In this document: positions 45,241 to 54,914 of the stretch, piece after piece
Layout: each line of letters starts with the position of its first letter
Numbering within the stretch: the first letter of the stretch is position 1
Assembly (NCBI RefSeq): GCF_001696535.1
Contig: NZ_MBQE01000005.1
Location: forward strand, 1 to 64,000
Origin: Stappia indica
GTDB lineage: Bacteria > Pseudomonadota > Alphaproteobacteria > Rhizobiales > Stappiaceae
Direction of reading: 5' to 3'
Length of the DNA: 64,000 bases
Notes under the pieces: model-generated
What the model was told of the DNA's origin: nothing
The model's database searches: none
Seen by the model: the letters and a program-made list of their open reading frames with translations, nothing else
Translations under genes and position numbers: made by a program

Positions 45241-47325
45241 TCACGCTTTCGAGCGGACGAGCAGGCATCCGTCGGCCTGGAAGATCGCTTCCTGTCCGTC
45301 CGTGATGATCGTGGTGGTCTCGTTTTCGGTGATGACGGCAGGGCCGGCGACGCAGTCGCCCGGCGCCAGCTCGGCGCGGGCGACGACAGCGGCGGTGACG
45401 AAGCCGGCGGTGCGGGCCTCGAACATCTGCCGCGTCTCGGCCGCCTCCAGCCGGCGTTTCGCCTCGACGCGCGGCACGCGCGGCGCCGGATAGGCCTCGG
45501 AGCTCGCCCGCAGCGACCAGCTGACGATCTCGATGTCGAGCTTGTCGATCAGTCGGCCGAACAGCTGCTCGTAAACCTCCTCGAAGCCCTTGCGGAACAC
45601 GTCGACCTCGCCGGCGGCATAGTCGCGCACATCCACCGCGACCGGCACTTCCCAGCCCTGGCCGGCATAGCGCATGTAGGCGGTGCATTCGAGGCTCGGC
45701 ACCGCGTCCGGCGCGCCGGAGCGCACGAAGGCGGTGGCCTCCTCGGCCAGCTCCTTCAGCACCGCGTTGACCTTGCCGGCATCGAAGGCGCTGAGCCGCA
45801 GGAAGGCGCTGCGCACGGATTCGAAGCCGAAGGGCGCGCGCAGGAAGCCGATGGCCGAGCCGACACCCGCGCCCGGCGGCACCAGCAGCTCGCTGATGCC
45901 AAGCTTCTCGCACAGCCGCCCGGCATGCAGGGGCGCCGCGCCGCCGAAGGCGATCATCGTGTAGTCGGCGAGCTCCATGCCGTTCTCGACGGCGTGCATG
46001 CGCGCCGCATTGCTCATGTTCTCGTCGACCACTTCGCACAGACCGAAGGCGGCCGTGGTGCCGTCGATGTCGAGCGGGCGGGCGAGATCGCGCTCGATGG
46101 CGCCCGTTGCCGCGCCCGTGTCCAGCGTCATCGAGCCGCCGGCGAACCCGTCCGCCGCCAGCTTGCCGAGCAGCAGGTCGGCATCGGTCACCGTCGGCTT
46201 GTCGCCGCCGCGGCCGTAGCAGGCGGGGCCGGGCTCGGAGCCGGCGCTGTGCGGGCCGACGCGGATCTGGCGCATGGCATCGACGGCGGCGATGGAGCCG
46301 CCGCCCGCGCCGATCTCGACCATCTCGATCACCGGGATCGAGATCGGCATGCCGCTGCCCTTTTTGAAGCGGTAGGTGCGGGCCACCTCGAAGGTCTTGG
46401 CGGTCTTCGGCACCTGGTTGTCGATCAGGCAGATCTTCGCGGTGGTGCCGCCCATGTCGTAGGAGAGCACGCGCTCCAGCCCGTGCTGGCGGGCGATGTG
46501 GGCTGCGAAGATGGCGCCGCCCGCCGGGCCCGATTCCAGCAGCCGGACAGGGAACTCGATGGCACTTTCCACGCTGATGATGCCGCCGCCCGAATGGATC
46601 ATGAAGACCGGGCAGGTGGTGCCGGCGGCCTTGAGGCTGTCGGTCAGCCGGCGCAGGTAGGACGCCATCAGCGGCTTCACATAGGCATTGGCGCAGACCG
46701 TGTTGAAGCGCTGGAACTCGCGCATCTGCGGCGAGACCTCGCTCGAGATCGAGACGAAGAGGTCCGGCCGGCGGGCCAGCAGCGCATCGCGGATGCGCCG
46801 CTCGTGCGCGCCGTTGACATAGGAGTGGATCAGGCCGACGGCGATGCTCTCGAAGCCGCCTGCCAGGACCTTCTCGACCAGGGCGTCGAGCTCGGCCTCG
46901 TCGATCTCCTTCAGCACGTTGCCATGGGCGTCGATGCGCTCATTGAGGACGAAGCGCTCGTTGCGCGGCACCAGGGGCGCCGGCAGCACGATGTCGAGGT
47001 CGTACTGCTCGAAGCGGTTCTCGGTCCGCATCTCGATGACGTCCCGGAAGCCCTTGGTGGTGATGAAGGCGGTGCGCGCGCCGCGCCGCTCGATCAGGGC
47101 GTTGGTGGCCAGCGTCGTGCCGTGGATGAGCGTGTCGATCTGGTCGAGCGAGACGCCGGCGCGTTCGGCCACCAGCCGCACGCCGTCGACGATGCCCTGT
47201 TCCGGTGCCGTGTAGTTGGTCAGCACCTTGGCAGAGTGCATCGCATCGCCAACTTCCATGGCAACATCGGTAAAGGTTCCGCCGATGTCGGCCCCTACCC
47301 GGATCTGCTTGCCGTCCTTCGTCAT
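45241..47325 (-). CDS. hyuA: hydantoinase/oxoprolinase-family protein, A subunit (ATPase)
   Basis: A 694-residue HyuA-type subunit with the sugar-kinase-like phosphate loops GADIGGTFTDV (residues 11-21) and SYDMGGTTAKICLI, plus IHGTTLATNALIERRG and AFGGAAPLHAGRLCEKLGI. It phosphorylates or activates a lactam, amide or ketone with ATP; the exact substrate cannot be read from sequence. It is first in the hyuA-hyuB-aminotransferase-ridA operon. The promoter carries TTGACA with an operator-like palindrome covering the -10 region. Confidence 0.93.
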   Translation of the reverse strand: MTKDGKQIRVGADIGGTFTDVAMEVGDAMHSAKVLTNYTAPEQGIVDGVRLVAERAGVSLDQIDTLIHGTTLATNALIERRGARTAFITTKGFRDVIEMRTENRFEQYDLDIVLPAPLVPRNERFVLNERIDAHGNVLKEIDEAELDALVEKVLAGGFESIAVGLIHSYVNGAHERRIRDALLARRPDLFVSISSEVSPQMREFQRFNTVCANAYVKPLMASYLRRLTDSLKAAGTTCPVFMIHSGGGIISVESAIEFPVRLLESGPAGGAIFAAHIARQHGLERVLSYDMGGTTAKICLIDNQVPKTAKTFEVARTYRFKKGSGMPISIPVIEMVEIGAGGGSIAAVDAMRQIRVGPHSAGSEPGPACYGRGGDKPTVTDADLLLGKLAADGFAGGSMTLDTGAATGAIERDLARPLDIDGTTAAFGLCEVVDENMSNAARMHAVENGMELADYTMIAFGGAAPLHAGRLCEKLGISELLVPPGAGVGSAIGFLRAPFGFESVRSAFLRLSAFDAGKVNAVLKELAEEATAFVRSGAPDAVPSLECTAYMRYAGQGWEVPVAVDVRDYAAGEVDVFRKGFEEVYEQLFGRLIDKLDIEIVSWSLRASSEAYPAPRVPRVEAKRRLEAAETRQMFEARTAGFVTAAVVARAELAPGDCVAGPAVITENETTTIITDGQEAIFQADGCLLVRSKA

Positions 47326-47389
47326 GTTCGCCGCGTCTCCCGCTTGCCTGAAGCCGTGCCGGCCCCTCTCGGAGCCGGCCGTGTCACTT

Positions 47390-47403
47390 GTATGACAACA
47401 TAC
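47390..47403 (-). promoter_or_regulatory. operator candidate, site 2 (hyuA promoter)
   Basis: GTATG-ACAA-CATAC is a perfect inverted repeat. On the minus strand it reads GTATGTTGTCATAC. TGTCAA at 47414-47419 is TTGACA on the minus strand, so the operator covers the expected -10, the arrangement of a repressor site. Confidence 0.72.
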
Positions 47404-47424
47404 TACATAAAAATGTCAAGACGT

Positions 47425-47444
47425 CTGATGTATGATTACATCAG
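47425..47444. repeat. 20-base palindrome at the ALDH gene end
   Basis: CTGATGTA (47425-47432) and TACATCAG (47437-47444) are perfect complements around TGAT. It overlaps the aldehyde dehydrogenase stop codon and lies upstream of the hyuA promoter. It may be a second regulator site or a short terminator-like hairpin; no T run follows. Confidence 0.5.
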
Positions 47445-48967
47445 TTTTGCGCCTCCGCCCGCGCATCGTCCGGCAGCAGGTCGGCCGGCAGGTTCTGGTA
47501 GCAGACCGGGCGCAGGAACCGCCGGATCGCCAGCGAGCCGACGCTGGTCGCGCCGAAATTGGTCGAGGCCGGATAGGGCCCGCCATGCACCATCGCGTCG
47601 CAGACCTCGACGCCGGTCGGATAGCCGTTGACCAGCAGCCGGCCGGCCTTGCGCTCCAGCACCGGCACCAGGGCGCGCGCCTGGGCATGGTCGCCCGGCT
47701 CCAGCTGCAGCGTGCAGGTCAGCTGCCCGGCGAGGCTGCCCGCCACCTGTGCCATCTCCTCGTTCGAGGCGACAGTCACCACCAGCCCGAGCGGGCCGAA
47801 CACTTCCTCGGCAAGGTGCGGCTCGGCGAGGAAGCGCGTGCCTTGGGTGCGCAGCAGCACGGGCGAGGCCTCGCGCGGGCCGCAGGACGGGCCGCGATGC
47901 ACCGGCGTGCCGCCGGCGGATTCCAGCTCGCCCGCACCCTTGCGGAATGAGGCGGCGATCTCCGCCGTCAGCATCGGCTGCGGCGCGACCTGCGACAGCG
48001 CCCGCGCCGCCTCGGCGATGAAGGCCTCCGCCGCTTCGCCCTCGCGCAGCACCAGCACGCCGGGATTGGTGCAGAACTGGCCGGTGCCCATCACCAGCGA
48101 GGCGGTCCATTCGCGGGCGATGTTCGCCCCGCGGGTCCGCAGTGCCTCGTCCAGCACGAAGACCGGGTTGACCGAGCCGAGTTCGCCGAAGAACGGGATC
48201 GGTTCGGCGCGCTGGGCGCAAAGGTCGAACAGCGCCCGCCCGCCGGCAAGGCTCCCGGTGAAGCCGACCGCGCGGATCAGCGGATGGGTGACGAGCGCCT
48301 CGCCGGCCGCCCGGTCGGCGCTCTGCACCAGCGAGAAGGTGCCGGCCGGCATCTCGCAGGCGATGCGCGCGGCCTCGATGGCCTCGGCGACGATCTCGCC
48401 GGTCGCCGGATGGGCCGGGTGGCCCTTCACCACCACCGGACAACCGGCGGCAAGGGCGGCGGCCGTGTCGCCGCCGGCGGTGGAAAAGGCGAGAGGGAAG
48501 TTCGAGGCGCCGAACACGGCGACCGGCCCGAGCGGGCGCATGCACAGCCGCAGTTCCGGGCGCGGCGGCGTGCGGTCGGGCAAGGCCTCGTCGACGCGCA
48601 GGTCGAGATGGCGCCCCGCGCGGATATGGCCCGCGAACATGCGCAACTGACCGGTGGTGCGTCCCCGCTCGCCCTCGACCCGCGCCTGCGGCAGGCCGGT
48701 CTCGGCCATCACCGTCGGGGTGAGATCTTCGGCGCGCGCCTCGATGGCATCGGCAATCGCCTCCAGGAACGCCGCACGCTGTTCGCGCGAGGTCTGCCCG
48801 TAGCGCAGGAAGGCGGCTTCCGCGGCGCGCACCGCCGCGTCGACCTCCCTCGCCCCGCCATTGGCGAAGCTGTGCGAGGGACCGCTGACCGGCCGGCTGT
48901 CGAAGCGGGCGCTGCTATCGACGCGCTCGCCGGCGATGAGATGCGTGCCGTGGGGGCGATAGGCCAT
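47441..48967 (-). CDS. 2-oxoglutarate semialdehyde (2,5-dioxovalerate) dehydrogenase
   Basis: A 508-residue aldehyde dehydrogenase. The catalytic Cys299 is in GTGQFCTNPG and Glu262 in FFGELGSVNP; FGASNFPLAFSTAGGDTAAAL and FTGSLAGGRAL match the NADP-dependent KGSADH group. It oxidises 2-oxoglutarate semialdehyde to 2-oxoglutarate, the step after KdgD, whose gene is divergent across a 137-base gap. The ATG starting AYRPHGTHLIAGE was preferred to an upstream one in unrelated sequence. Confidence 0.93.
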   Translation of the reverse strand: MAYRPHGTHLIAGERVDSSARFDSRPVSGPSHSFANGGAREVDAAVRAAEAAFLRYGQTSREQRAAFLEAIADAIEARAEDLTPTVMAETGLPQARVEGERGRTTGQLRMFAGHIRAGRHLDLRVDEALPDRTPPRPELRLCMRPLGPVAVFGASNFPLAFSTAGGDTAAALAAGCPVVVKGHPAHPATGEIVAEAIEAARIACEMPAGTFSLVQSADRAAGEALVTHPLIRAVGFTGSLAGGRALFDLCAQRAEPIPFFGELGSVNPVFVLDEALRTRGANIAREWTASLVMGTGQFCTNPGVLVLREGEAAEAFIAEAARALSQVAPQPMLTAEIAASFRKGAGELESAGGTPVHRGPSCGPREASPVLLRTQGTRFLAEPHLAEEVFGPLGLVVTVASNEEMAQVAGSLAGQLTCTLQLEPGDHAQARALVPVLERKAGRLLVNGYPTGVEVCDAMVHGGPYPASTNFGATSVGSLAIRRFLRPVCYQNLPADLLPDDARAEAQN

Positions 48968-49021
48968 GTCCGGATGCTCCTTGCCTCGTGTGAAATCTCG
49001 GTTCGCGCAACCCATCATAAA

Positions 49022-49035
49022 ATAAGACATCATAC
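49022..49035. promoter_or_regulatory. operator candidate, site 3 (ALDH/kdgD gap)
   Basis: On the minus strand GTATGATGTCTTAT matches site 2 (GTATGTTGTCATAC) at eleven of fourteen positions. It lies between the divergent dehydrogenase and kdgD genes and just upstream of the kdgD promoter. Confidence 0.6.
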
Positions 49036-49040
49036 AACTG

Positions 49041-50019
<979 letters not shown>

Positions 50020-50057
50020 CGCACCTCCCCTCGACTGCGACTGGACAGCCGGACACC

Positions 50058-50094
50058 GAAAGGCCCGCGAGAGACGCTCTCCCGCGGGCCTTTT
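50058..50094. terminator. bidirectional terminator between kdgD and the GntR gene
   Basis: GGCCCGCG (50062-50069) and CGCGGGCC (50083-50090) pair perfectly, with AAA before and TTTT after. It serves the two convergent genes kdgD and the GntR gene at 50133. Confidence 0.85.
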
Positions 50095-50132
50095 GCGTGT
50101 CTGGGTGTCGAGGGAGCGCGTCCCGCCCGCTC

Positions 50133-50801
50133 TCAGTCCTGCGGTTCGGCGCGCTGCAGCCGCTCCACCAGCGAGACCGAGCCGCGCATGATGTGGTCCT
50201 TCAGGAAGGTCTGCGCCTCGGCGATGTTCCCCTCGCGGCACAGTTTCAGGATGTGCCGGTGCTCGACATCCATCGCCTCGCTGCCGATGGTGAAGCGCAT
50301 CGGCACGGGAAAGTGCCGATAGGTGTTCATGTAGAGCTTTTCGAGAATGTCGAGGCTCTGCGGCCGGTCCGCCGCCGTGTAGAGCGCGCGGTGGAACGCC
50401 CAGTTCATTCGCGTCCAGTGGGTCTGGGTGGACTTGTCGAGCATCTGGTCGAGGATCTCCTCGGCCGCGGCGAGATCCTCCGGCCGCATCGCCGGGATCG
50501 CGATGCCGATCAGCCAGGGCTCCAGCAGCGCCCGCAGCTCGTACATCTCGCGCAGCGCCTCGATGGAGACGCCGCTGACCACCGCGCCCTTGTGCGCCTC
50601 CACCTTCACCAGGCCTTCCGCCTCGAGCTGGTTCAGCGCCTCGCGCACCGGCACCCGGCTCACCCCCAGCCGCGCGGCGAGCTTTTCCTGCTTCAGCTTC
50701 TCGCCGCTCGCCAGCTCGCCGGAAAGGATCATCGAGCGTATCCGCTCGGTGACCTGCATGGTGACGGTCTTGCGGGCGATCACGTGTGTCGCGTCATCCA
50801 T
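50133..50801 (-). CDS. GntR-family (FCD) transcriptional regulator
   Basis: A 222-residue regulator. The winged helix (about 12-75) contains LKQEKLAARLGVSRVPVREALNQLEAEGLV, and an FCD domain follows (NWAFHRALYTAADRP, then EHRHILKLCREGN). It is divergent from the asparaginase-family gene and the peptide ABC operon, its likely targets. ATG 50801 gives a normal family N-terminus. Confidence 0.92.
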   Translation of the reverse strand: MDDATHVIARKTVTMQVTERIRSMILSGELASGEKLKQEKLAARLGVSRVPVREALNQLEAEGLVKVEAHKGAVVSGVSIEALREMYELRALLEPWLIGIAIPAMRPEDLAAAEEILDQMLDKSTQTHWTRMNWAFHRALYTAADRPQSLDILEKLYMNTYRHFPVPMRFTIGSEAMDVEHRHILKLCREGNIAEAQTFLKDHIMRGSVSLVERLQRAEPQD

Positions 50802-50902
50802 GAACGGGCTCCAGACTCTTCTCACCTGCACCAATATCCCAAGCCGGTCCGTTTCGCACCAGCCGCAGGCCGGATCGGGCAGCTTTGATATGGGACTTTA
50901 TT

Positions 50903-50924
50903 TTGTATCCAATATTCATTATAC
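50903..50924. promoter_or_regulatory. promoter/operator region before the amidase operon
   Basis: In the AT-rich divergent gap, TTGTATCCAA (50903-50912) is a TTG-N4-CAA palindrome of GntR type. GTAT (50905-50908) and ATAC (50921-50924) form wider arms, and TTATAC (50919-50924) could be a -10. Confidence 0.4.
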
Positions 50925-50971
50925 ACATGACGCGAGCATGTCGGGAACCCCGGATCGGAGGGCGCTGGGTC

Positions 50972-52030
50972 TTGTGCACCGTCTTGAGCAACAACGAGGG
51001 AGCCTGCGGCATAGGCGCCTCGGCGGATCTGCTGGCGGCCGGCGCCCCCACCCTCGATGCACTGGAAGTCGGTGTGCGCCTGGTCGAGGCCGATCCGTCC
51101 GTGTGGACCGTCGGGCGCGGCGGCTGGCCCAATCTTCTCGGTGTTGTCGAGCTGGACGCCTCGGTGATGGACGGCGATACGCTGCGCAGCGGCGCGGTCG
51201 GCGCCATCACCGGCTTCCTGCATCCGGTCTCCATCGCCCGCCGCCTGCTGGAGGAGCTGCCCCATGAGTTTCTCGTCGGCGAGGGCGCCATGCGCTTCGC
51301 CCGCGAGATCGGCGCCGAACGCGGCGAACTGCTGGCCGACCATGCCCGCGTCGCCTGGCGCGCCTGGTTCGAGGAGAGTTTGCGCGAGGACGAGCGCGCG
51401 GCCTGGCCGGCGACGGACCTGCGCAAGCTGTGCTGGCAGTCGATGGACCCGGAGATCGGCAAGGACACCACGGTCTTTCTCGGCCTCGACGGCCGCGGGA
51501 GCATCGCCACCGCCACCAGCACCTCCGGCTGGGGCTGGAAATATCCCGGCCGCCTCGGCGACAGCCCGGTGATCGGCGCCGGCTCCTATGCCGACAGCCG
51601 CTACGGCGCCTGCGCCTGCACCGGCGTCGGCGAGATGACCATCCGCTGCGGCACCGCGCGGGCCGTCGTCCTCTACATGAAGATGGGATTGACCGTTGCG
51701 CAGGCGGTGGATGCCGCCGTCGACGACATGCGCGCCCTCAAGGGCGGCCTGGTCGGGCGCGTCACCATCCATGCCATCGACAAGGCCGGCGAACACGCCG
51801 TCGTCGCCGTCAACGGCGAGCCCGGCAACCACTACTGGCTCTGGCGCGAGGGGTTTGCCGCCCCGCAGCGGCACGAGGCCCGCATCGTCACCCTTCATCC
51901 CCATACCGGCTCGGCGGCGACCACCCATGCCCGCGCCGAGCGGCATGCTCGCGCCGCTGCCGCCGCCCTCAAGGCGCTGGGCGGGACGGCCGCGTCCGCC
52001 GGCCCGCAATTCTCAGGAGACCCCGAATGA
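50972..52030 (+). CDS. asparaginase-2 family amidase (glycosylasparaginase/isoaspartyl peptidase type)
   Basis: A 352-residue Ntn hydrolase precursor. The cleavage and nucleophile site is KDTTVFLGLD (Thr166). It is followed by GSIATATSTSGWGWKYPGRLGDSPVIGAGSYAD, whose Arg and Asp bind the alpha-amino and carboxyl groups of the substrate. It should self-cleave into two chains and hydrolyse beta-aspartyl amide bonds. I placed the start at TTG 50972, which has GGAGGG nine bases upstream; ATG 50927 is in frame but falls at the probable transcription start. It overlaps the next gene by ATGA. Confidence 0.87.
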   Translation: MCTVLSNNEGACGIGASADLLAAGAPTLDALEVGVRLVEADPSVWTVGRGGWPNLLGVVELDASVMDGDTLRSGAVGAITGFLHPVSIARRLLEELPHEFLVGEGAMRFAREIGAERGELLADHARVAWRAWFEESLREDERAAWPATDLRKLCWQSMDPEIGKDTTVFLGLDGRGSIATATSTSGWGWKYPGRLGDSPVIGAGSYADSRYGACACTGVGEMTIRCGTARAVVLYMKMGLTVAQAVDAAVDDMRALKGGLVGRVTIHAIDKAGEHAVVAVNGEPGNHYWLWREGFAAPQRHEARIVTLHPHTGSAATTHARAERHARAAAAALKALGGTAASAGPQFSGDPE

Positions 52031-53217
52031 CTGTCATCGACCAGGCGCCCGTCAACCCGCTGTTCGCCGAGGATCCGGACGGGATCGCCGGCACCACGCT
52101 GGCCGATGTCGGCCGCCTGTTCCCGATCAAGCAGAAGCGCACCTATCTCAACAACGCCTCCATCGGCGCGCTGAGCCTGCCGGTGGTCGCCGCCGTCGAG
52201 CGCTTCCTCGGCAATTGCCGGGACAATGGCCGCAACGACTATCCCCGCTGGTGCAGCCATGCGGACGAGGTGATCAAGTCGCGGGTGGGCCAGCTGATCG
52301 GCGCCCGCCACAGCGAGATCGCCTTCGTCAAGAACACCACGGAAGGCCTCGTCAACGTCGCCAACGGCCTGGCCTGGAAGGAGGGCGACAATGTCGTCCT
52401 GCCGGATATCGAATACCCCTCCAACGTCTATTGCTGGATGAAGCTGGCGACCCGGGGCGTCAACATCCGCTGGGTGAAGAACCGCGGCGGGCGGATCCTC
52501 GTCGACGACATCCGCGAGGCGATGGACGCGCGCACCCGCCTCGTCTCGCTGAGCTCGGTGCAGTTCTCCAACGGCTTCCGCCAGGACCTGGAGGCGACCG
52601 CGACGCTGTGCCGGGAAAAGGGCGTGCTGCTCAACCTCGACGCCATCCAGTGGGTCGGCGCGCTGGAGATGGATGTCGAGCGCTACGGCATCGACTTCAT
52701 GTCCTTCGGCGGCCACAAGTGGATGCTGGCCCCCGTCGGCACCGGCATCTTCTACTGCCGCGATGCGGTGCTCGACCAGCTGGAGCCGACCTCGGTCGGC
52801 TACCACACGGTCGACCGCGGCGAGGCGCATATGGACTATGTGCTGGACTATCGTCCCGGCGCCGGGCGCTTCGAGGAGGCCTTGGTCAACTTCCCCGGCA
52901 TCTGGGGCCTGGATGCGGCTGTGCGCATGCAGCTGGCGCTCACCCCGCGCGCCATCGAGGCGCATATCCTGTCGCTCACCGCCCGCGCCGCCGAAGGCCT
53001 GCGGGCCAAGGGCTACGAGATCCACAGTCCGTTCGGCGAGGGCGAGCGCTCGGGAAATCTTTCCTTCAGCCATCCGGCCTTCGCGCCGGAAGAGCTCGAC
53101 AAGCGACTGGGCGGGGCCGGTGTCGACCTTGCCCAGCGGGGCGGCCGCCTGCGGATCTCGCCCAGCTACTACAACGACGCCGACGAGATCGACCGTCTCG
53201 TCGACGTGTTGCCGTGA
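52027..53217 (+). CDS. class V aminotransferase (NifS/IPN epimerase-like)
   Basis: A 396-residue PLP enzyme with the Lys231 Schiff base in FGGHKWMLAPVGTGI, the phosphate-binding KNTTEGLVNVANGL and the LNLDAIQWVG Asp. It groups with isopenicillin N epimerase-like or selenocysteine lyase-like proteins of the class V fold, so epimerase, lyase or transaminase activity is possible. Coupling to the amidase (ATGA) suggests it acts on an amino acid released there. Confidence 0.88.
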   Translation: MTVIDQAPVNPLFAEDPDGIAGTTLADVGRLFPIKQKRTYLNNASIGALSLPVVAAVERFLGNCRDNGRNDYPRWCSHADEVIKSRVGQLIGARHSEIAFVKNTTEGLVNVANGLAWKEGDNVVLPDIEYPSNVYCWMKLATRGVNIRWVKNRGGRILVDDIREAMDARTRLVSLSSVQFSNGFRQDLEATATLCREKGVLLNLDAIQWVGALEMDVERYGIDFMSFGGHKWMLAPVGTGIFYCRDAVLDQLEPTSVGYHTVDRGEAHMDYVLDYRPGAGRFEEALVNFPGIWGLDAAVRMQLALTPRAIEAHILSLTARAAEGLRAKGYEIHSPFGEGERSGNLSFSHPAFAPEELDKRLGGAGVDLAQRGGRLRISPSYYNDADEIDRLVDVLP

Positions 53218-53259
53218 CCCCATCAAGATAAAAAGAACCAGCCAGAAGGAAGCCTCATC

Positions 53260-54810
53260 ATGGAAATGACACGTCGCAGCTTTGCCCTGACGGGCCTGAC
53301 AGCCCTGACGGGCCTTGCCCTCGGCGGCACCTCGCTCAGCGCCTTTGCCGCCGGCAAGGCCGGGACCCTGCGCTACGGCACGGTGACCGAGGTCACCAAC
53401 ATCGATCCGCACATCTATGCCGGCAACTCCTGGAAGGTGCTGATCGGCGTGCTCTACTCGCCCCTCGTCACCTTCGACACCAAGGGCGAGATCGTGCCGG
53501 CGGTGGCCGAAAGCTGGGAGCAGCCGGATGCGGCGACCATCGTCTTCCGTCTGCGCGAGGGCGTGACCTTCCATGACGGCAGCGCGCTCACCGCGGACGA
53601 CGTCGTCTTCTCGCTGGAGCGCATCCGCGACGAGGCGACCGGCGCGACGTTGCGCGGCTATCTGGTCGACTGCACCATCGCCAAGGTCGACGAGCGCACG
53701 GTCGAGGTGAAGAAGTCGGAGCCCGACGCCTCGCTCCTGTCCGTGCTGGCGCTGCCCGAGGCGGCGATGGTGTCGAAGGCCTGGGTCGAGTCCGGCGTCA
53801 ACATCAAGTCGCAGGCCAACGGCACCGGCCCCTTCACGCTGGCCGAATACGAGTCCGGCGTGCGCGCCCGCCTTGCCGCCAACCCCTCCTACTTCATCGA
53901 GGGCGAGCCGAAGCTCGAGACGGTCGACTTCCGCATGATCAAGAGCGACGACGCGCGCGTCTCCGCCTTGCGGTCCGGCCAGCTCGACATGATCGACTTC
54001 GTGCCGTGGAAGGACATCGACATGCTGGCGCGCATGCCGAACTTCGAGGTGGACTCCGCCTCCGGCGCCTTCATGAGCGTGTGGTTCAATGCCACCAGGG
54101 CGCCGTTCGACGACCCGCGGGTGCGCCGGGCGATGGCCTTTGCCGTCGACCGCGAGGCGATCTCGCGCGCGGCCTTCTTCGGCCACGGCACGCCGATCTT
54201 CTCGGCGCCCACGCCCGAGGATTCGCCCTATTACAACGCCGACCTGAAGGGCACCGTCTCCCTCGACATCGAGAAGGCGAAGGCGCTTCTGGCCGAGGCC
54301 GGCCATGGCGAGGGCCTCGACATGGAGCTGATCGTCTACCAGGGCCTCGGCATCTACACGACGACCGCTCAGATCCTGCAGGCCAACCTCAAGGAGATCG
54401 GCGTCAACGTCTCGATCCGCCTGGTGGAATGGTCCGATCTGGTCTCGCGCAAGAACGGCGCGGACTACGACGCGATGATCTACGGCGTCTCCATGAAGCT
54501 GAACGACCCGGACGCCTACAGCTACTATCTCGGCTCGGAATCCGCATACTGGGCCAAGCCCATCGGCTACCGGGACGAGACGCTGGAGGCGCTGCTCGAC
54601 GAGGGCCGCCAGCTCACCGACCAGGGCGCGCGCAAGGCCGTCTACGCCAAGGCGGAGGAGCGGATCCTCGAGACGATGCCGTGGATCTTCATCAACTACC
54701 GCGAACAGGCCCAGGCCTATACGCGCAAGGTGAAGGGCTACGTGCATCTCGGCGGCGCGCTGAGCGAGGCGGCCCCGGCCATCTCGCTGCCGAAGATCGC
54801 CCTCGACTGA
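53260..54810 (+). CDS. peptide-type ABC substrate-binding protein (Tat signal)
   Basis: A 516-residue SBP_bac_5 receptor. The N-terminus TRRSFALTGL carries a twin-arginine motif (Arg5-Arg6), so it should be exported folded. Typical stretches are VAESWEQPDAATIVFRLREG, TFHDGSALTADDVVFSLERI and RRAMAFAVDREAIS. The ligand is unknown, probably a beta-aspartyl or small peptide given the amidase. A hairpin follows before the permease genes. Confidence 0.93.
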   Translation: MEMTRRSFALTGLTALTGLALGGTSLSAFAAGKAGTLRYGTVTEVTNIDPHIYAGNSWKVLIGVLYSPLVTFDTKGEIVPAVAESWEQPDAATIVFRLREGVTFHDGSALTADDVVFSLERIRDEATGATLRGYLVDCTIAKVDERTVEVKKSEPDASLLSVLALPEAAMVSKAWVESGVNIKSQANGTGPFTLAEYESGVRARLAANPSYFIEGEPKLETVDFRMIKSDDARVSALRSGQLDMIDFVPWKDIDMLARMPNFEVDSASGAFMSVWFNATRAPFDDPRVRRAMAFAVDREAISRAAFFGHGTPIFSAPTPEDSPYYNADLKGTVSLDIEKAKALLAEAGHGEGLDMELIVYQGLGIYTTTAQILQANLKEIGVNVSIRLVEWSDLVSRKNGADYDAMIYGVSMKLNDPDAYSYYLGSESAYWAKPIGYRDETLEALLDEGRQLTDQGARKAVYAKAEERILETMPWIFINYREQAQAYTRKVKGYVHLGGALSEAAPAISLPKIALD

Positions 54811-54853
54811 GGACCGTCCTCGCCTGACCGGGTCGTCCGGCATCGCAGACCCG

Positions 54854-54892
54854 CCCGCCGCGCCTTCGCCCTTGCCCGGCTGACGCGGCGGG
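54854..54892 (+). other. intercistronic hairpin
   Basis: CCCGCCGCG (54854-54862) and CGCGGCGGG (54884-54892) can pair over a 21-base loop in the 104-base gap between the binding-protein and permease genes. Such hairpins can stabilise the upstream message so that the receptor is made in excess. Confidence 0.45.
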
Positions 54893-54914
54893 CTCCGTTC
54901 AACGGGAGCGTTCC

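Noticed and set aside
51895-54843. Open frame of about 980 codons antisense to the aminotransferase and binding-protein genes
   Set aside because: Antisense shadow of two clear genes; no recognisable motif, no SD.
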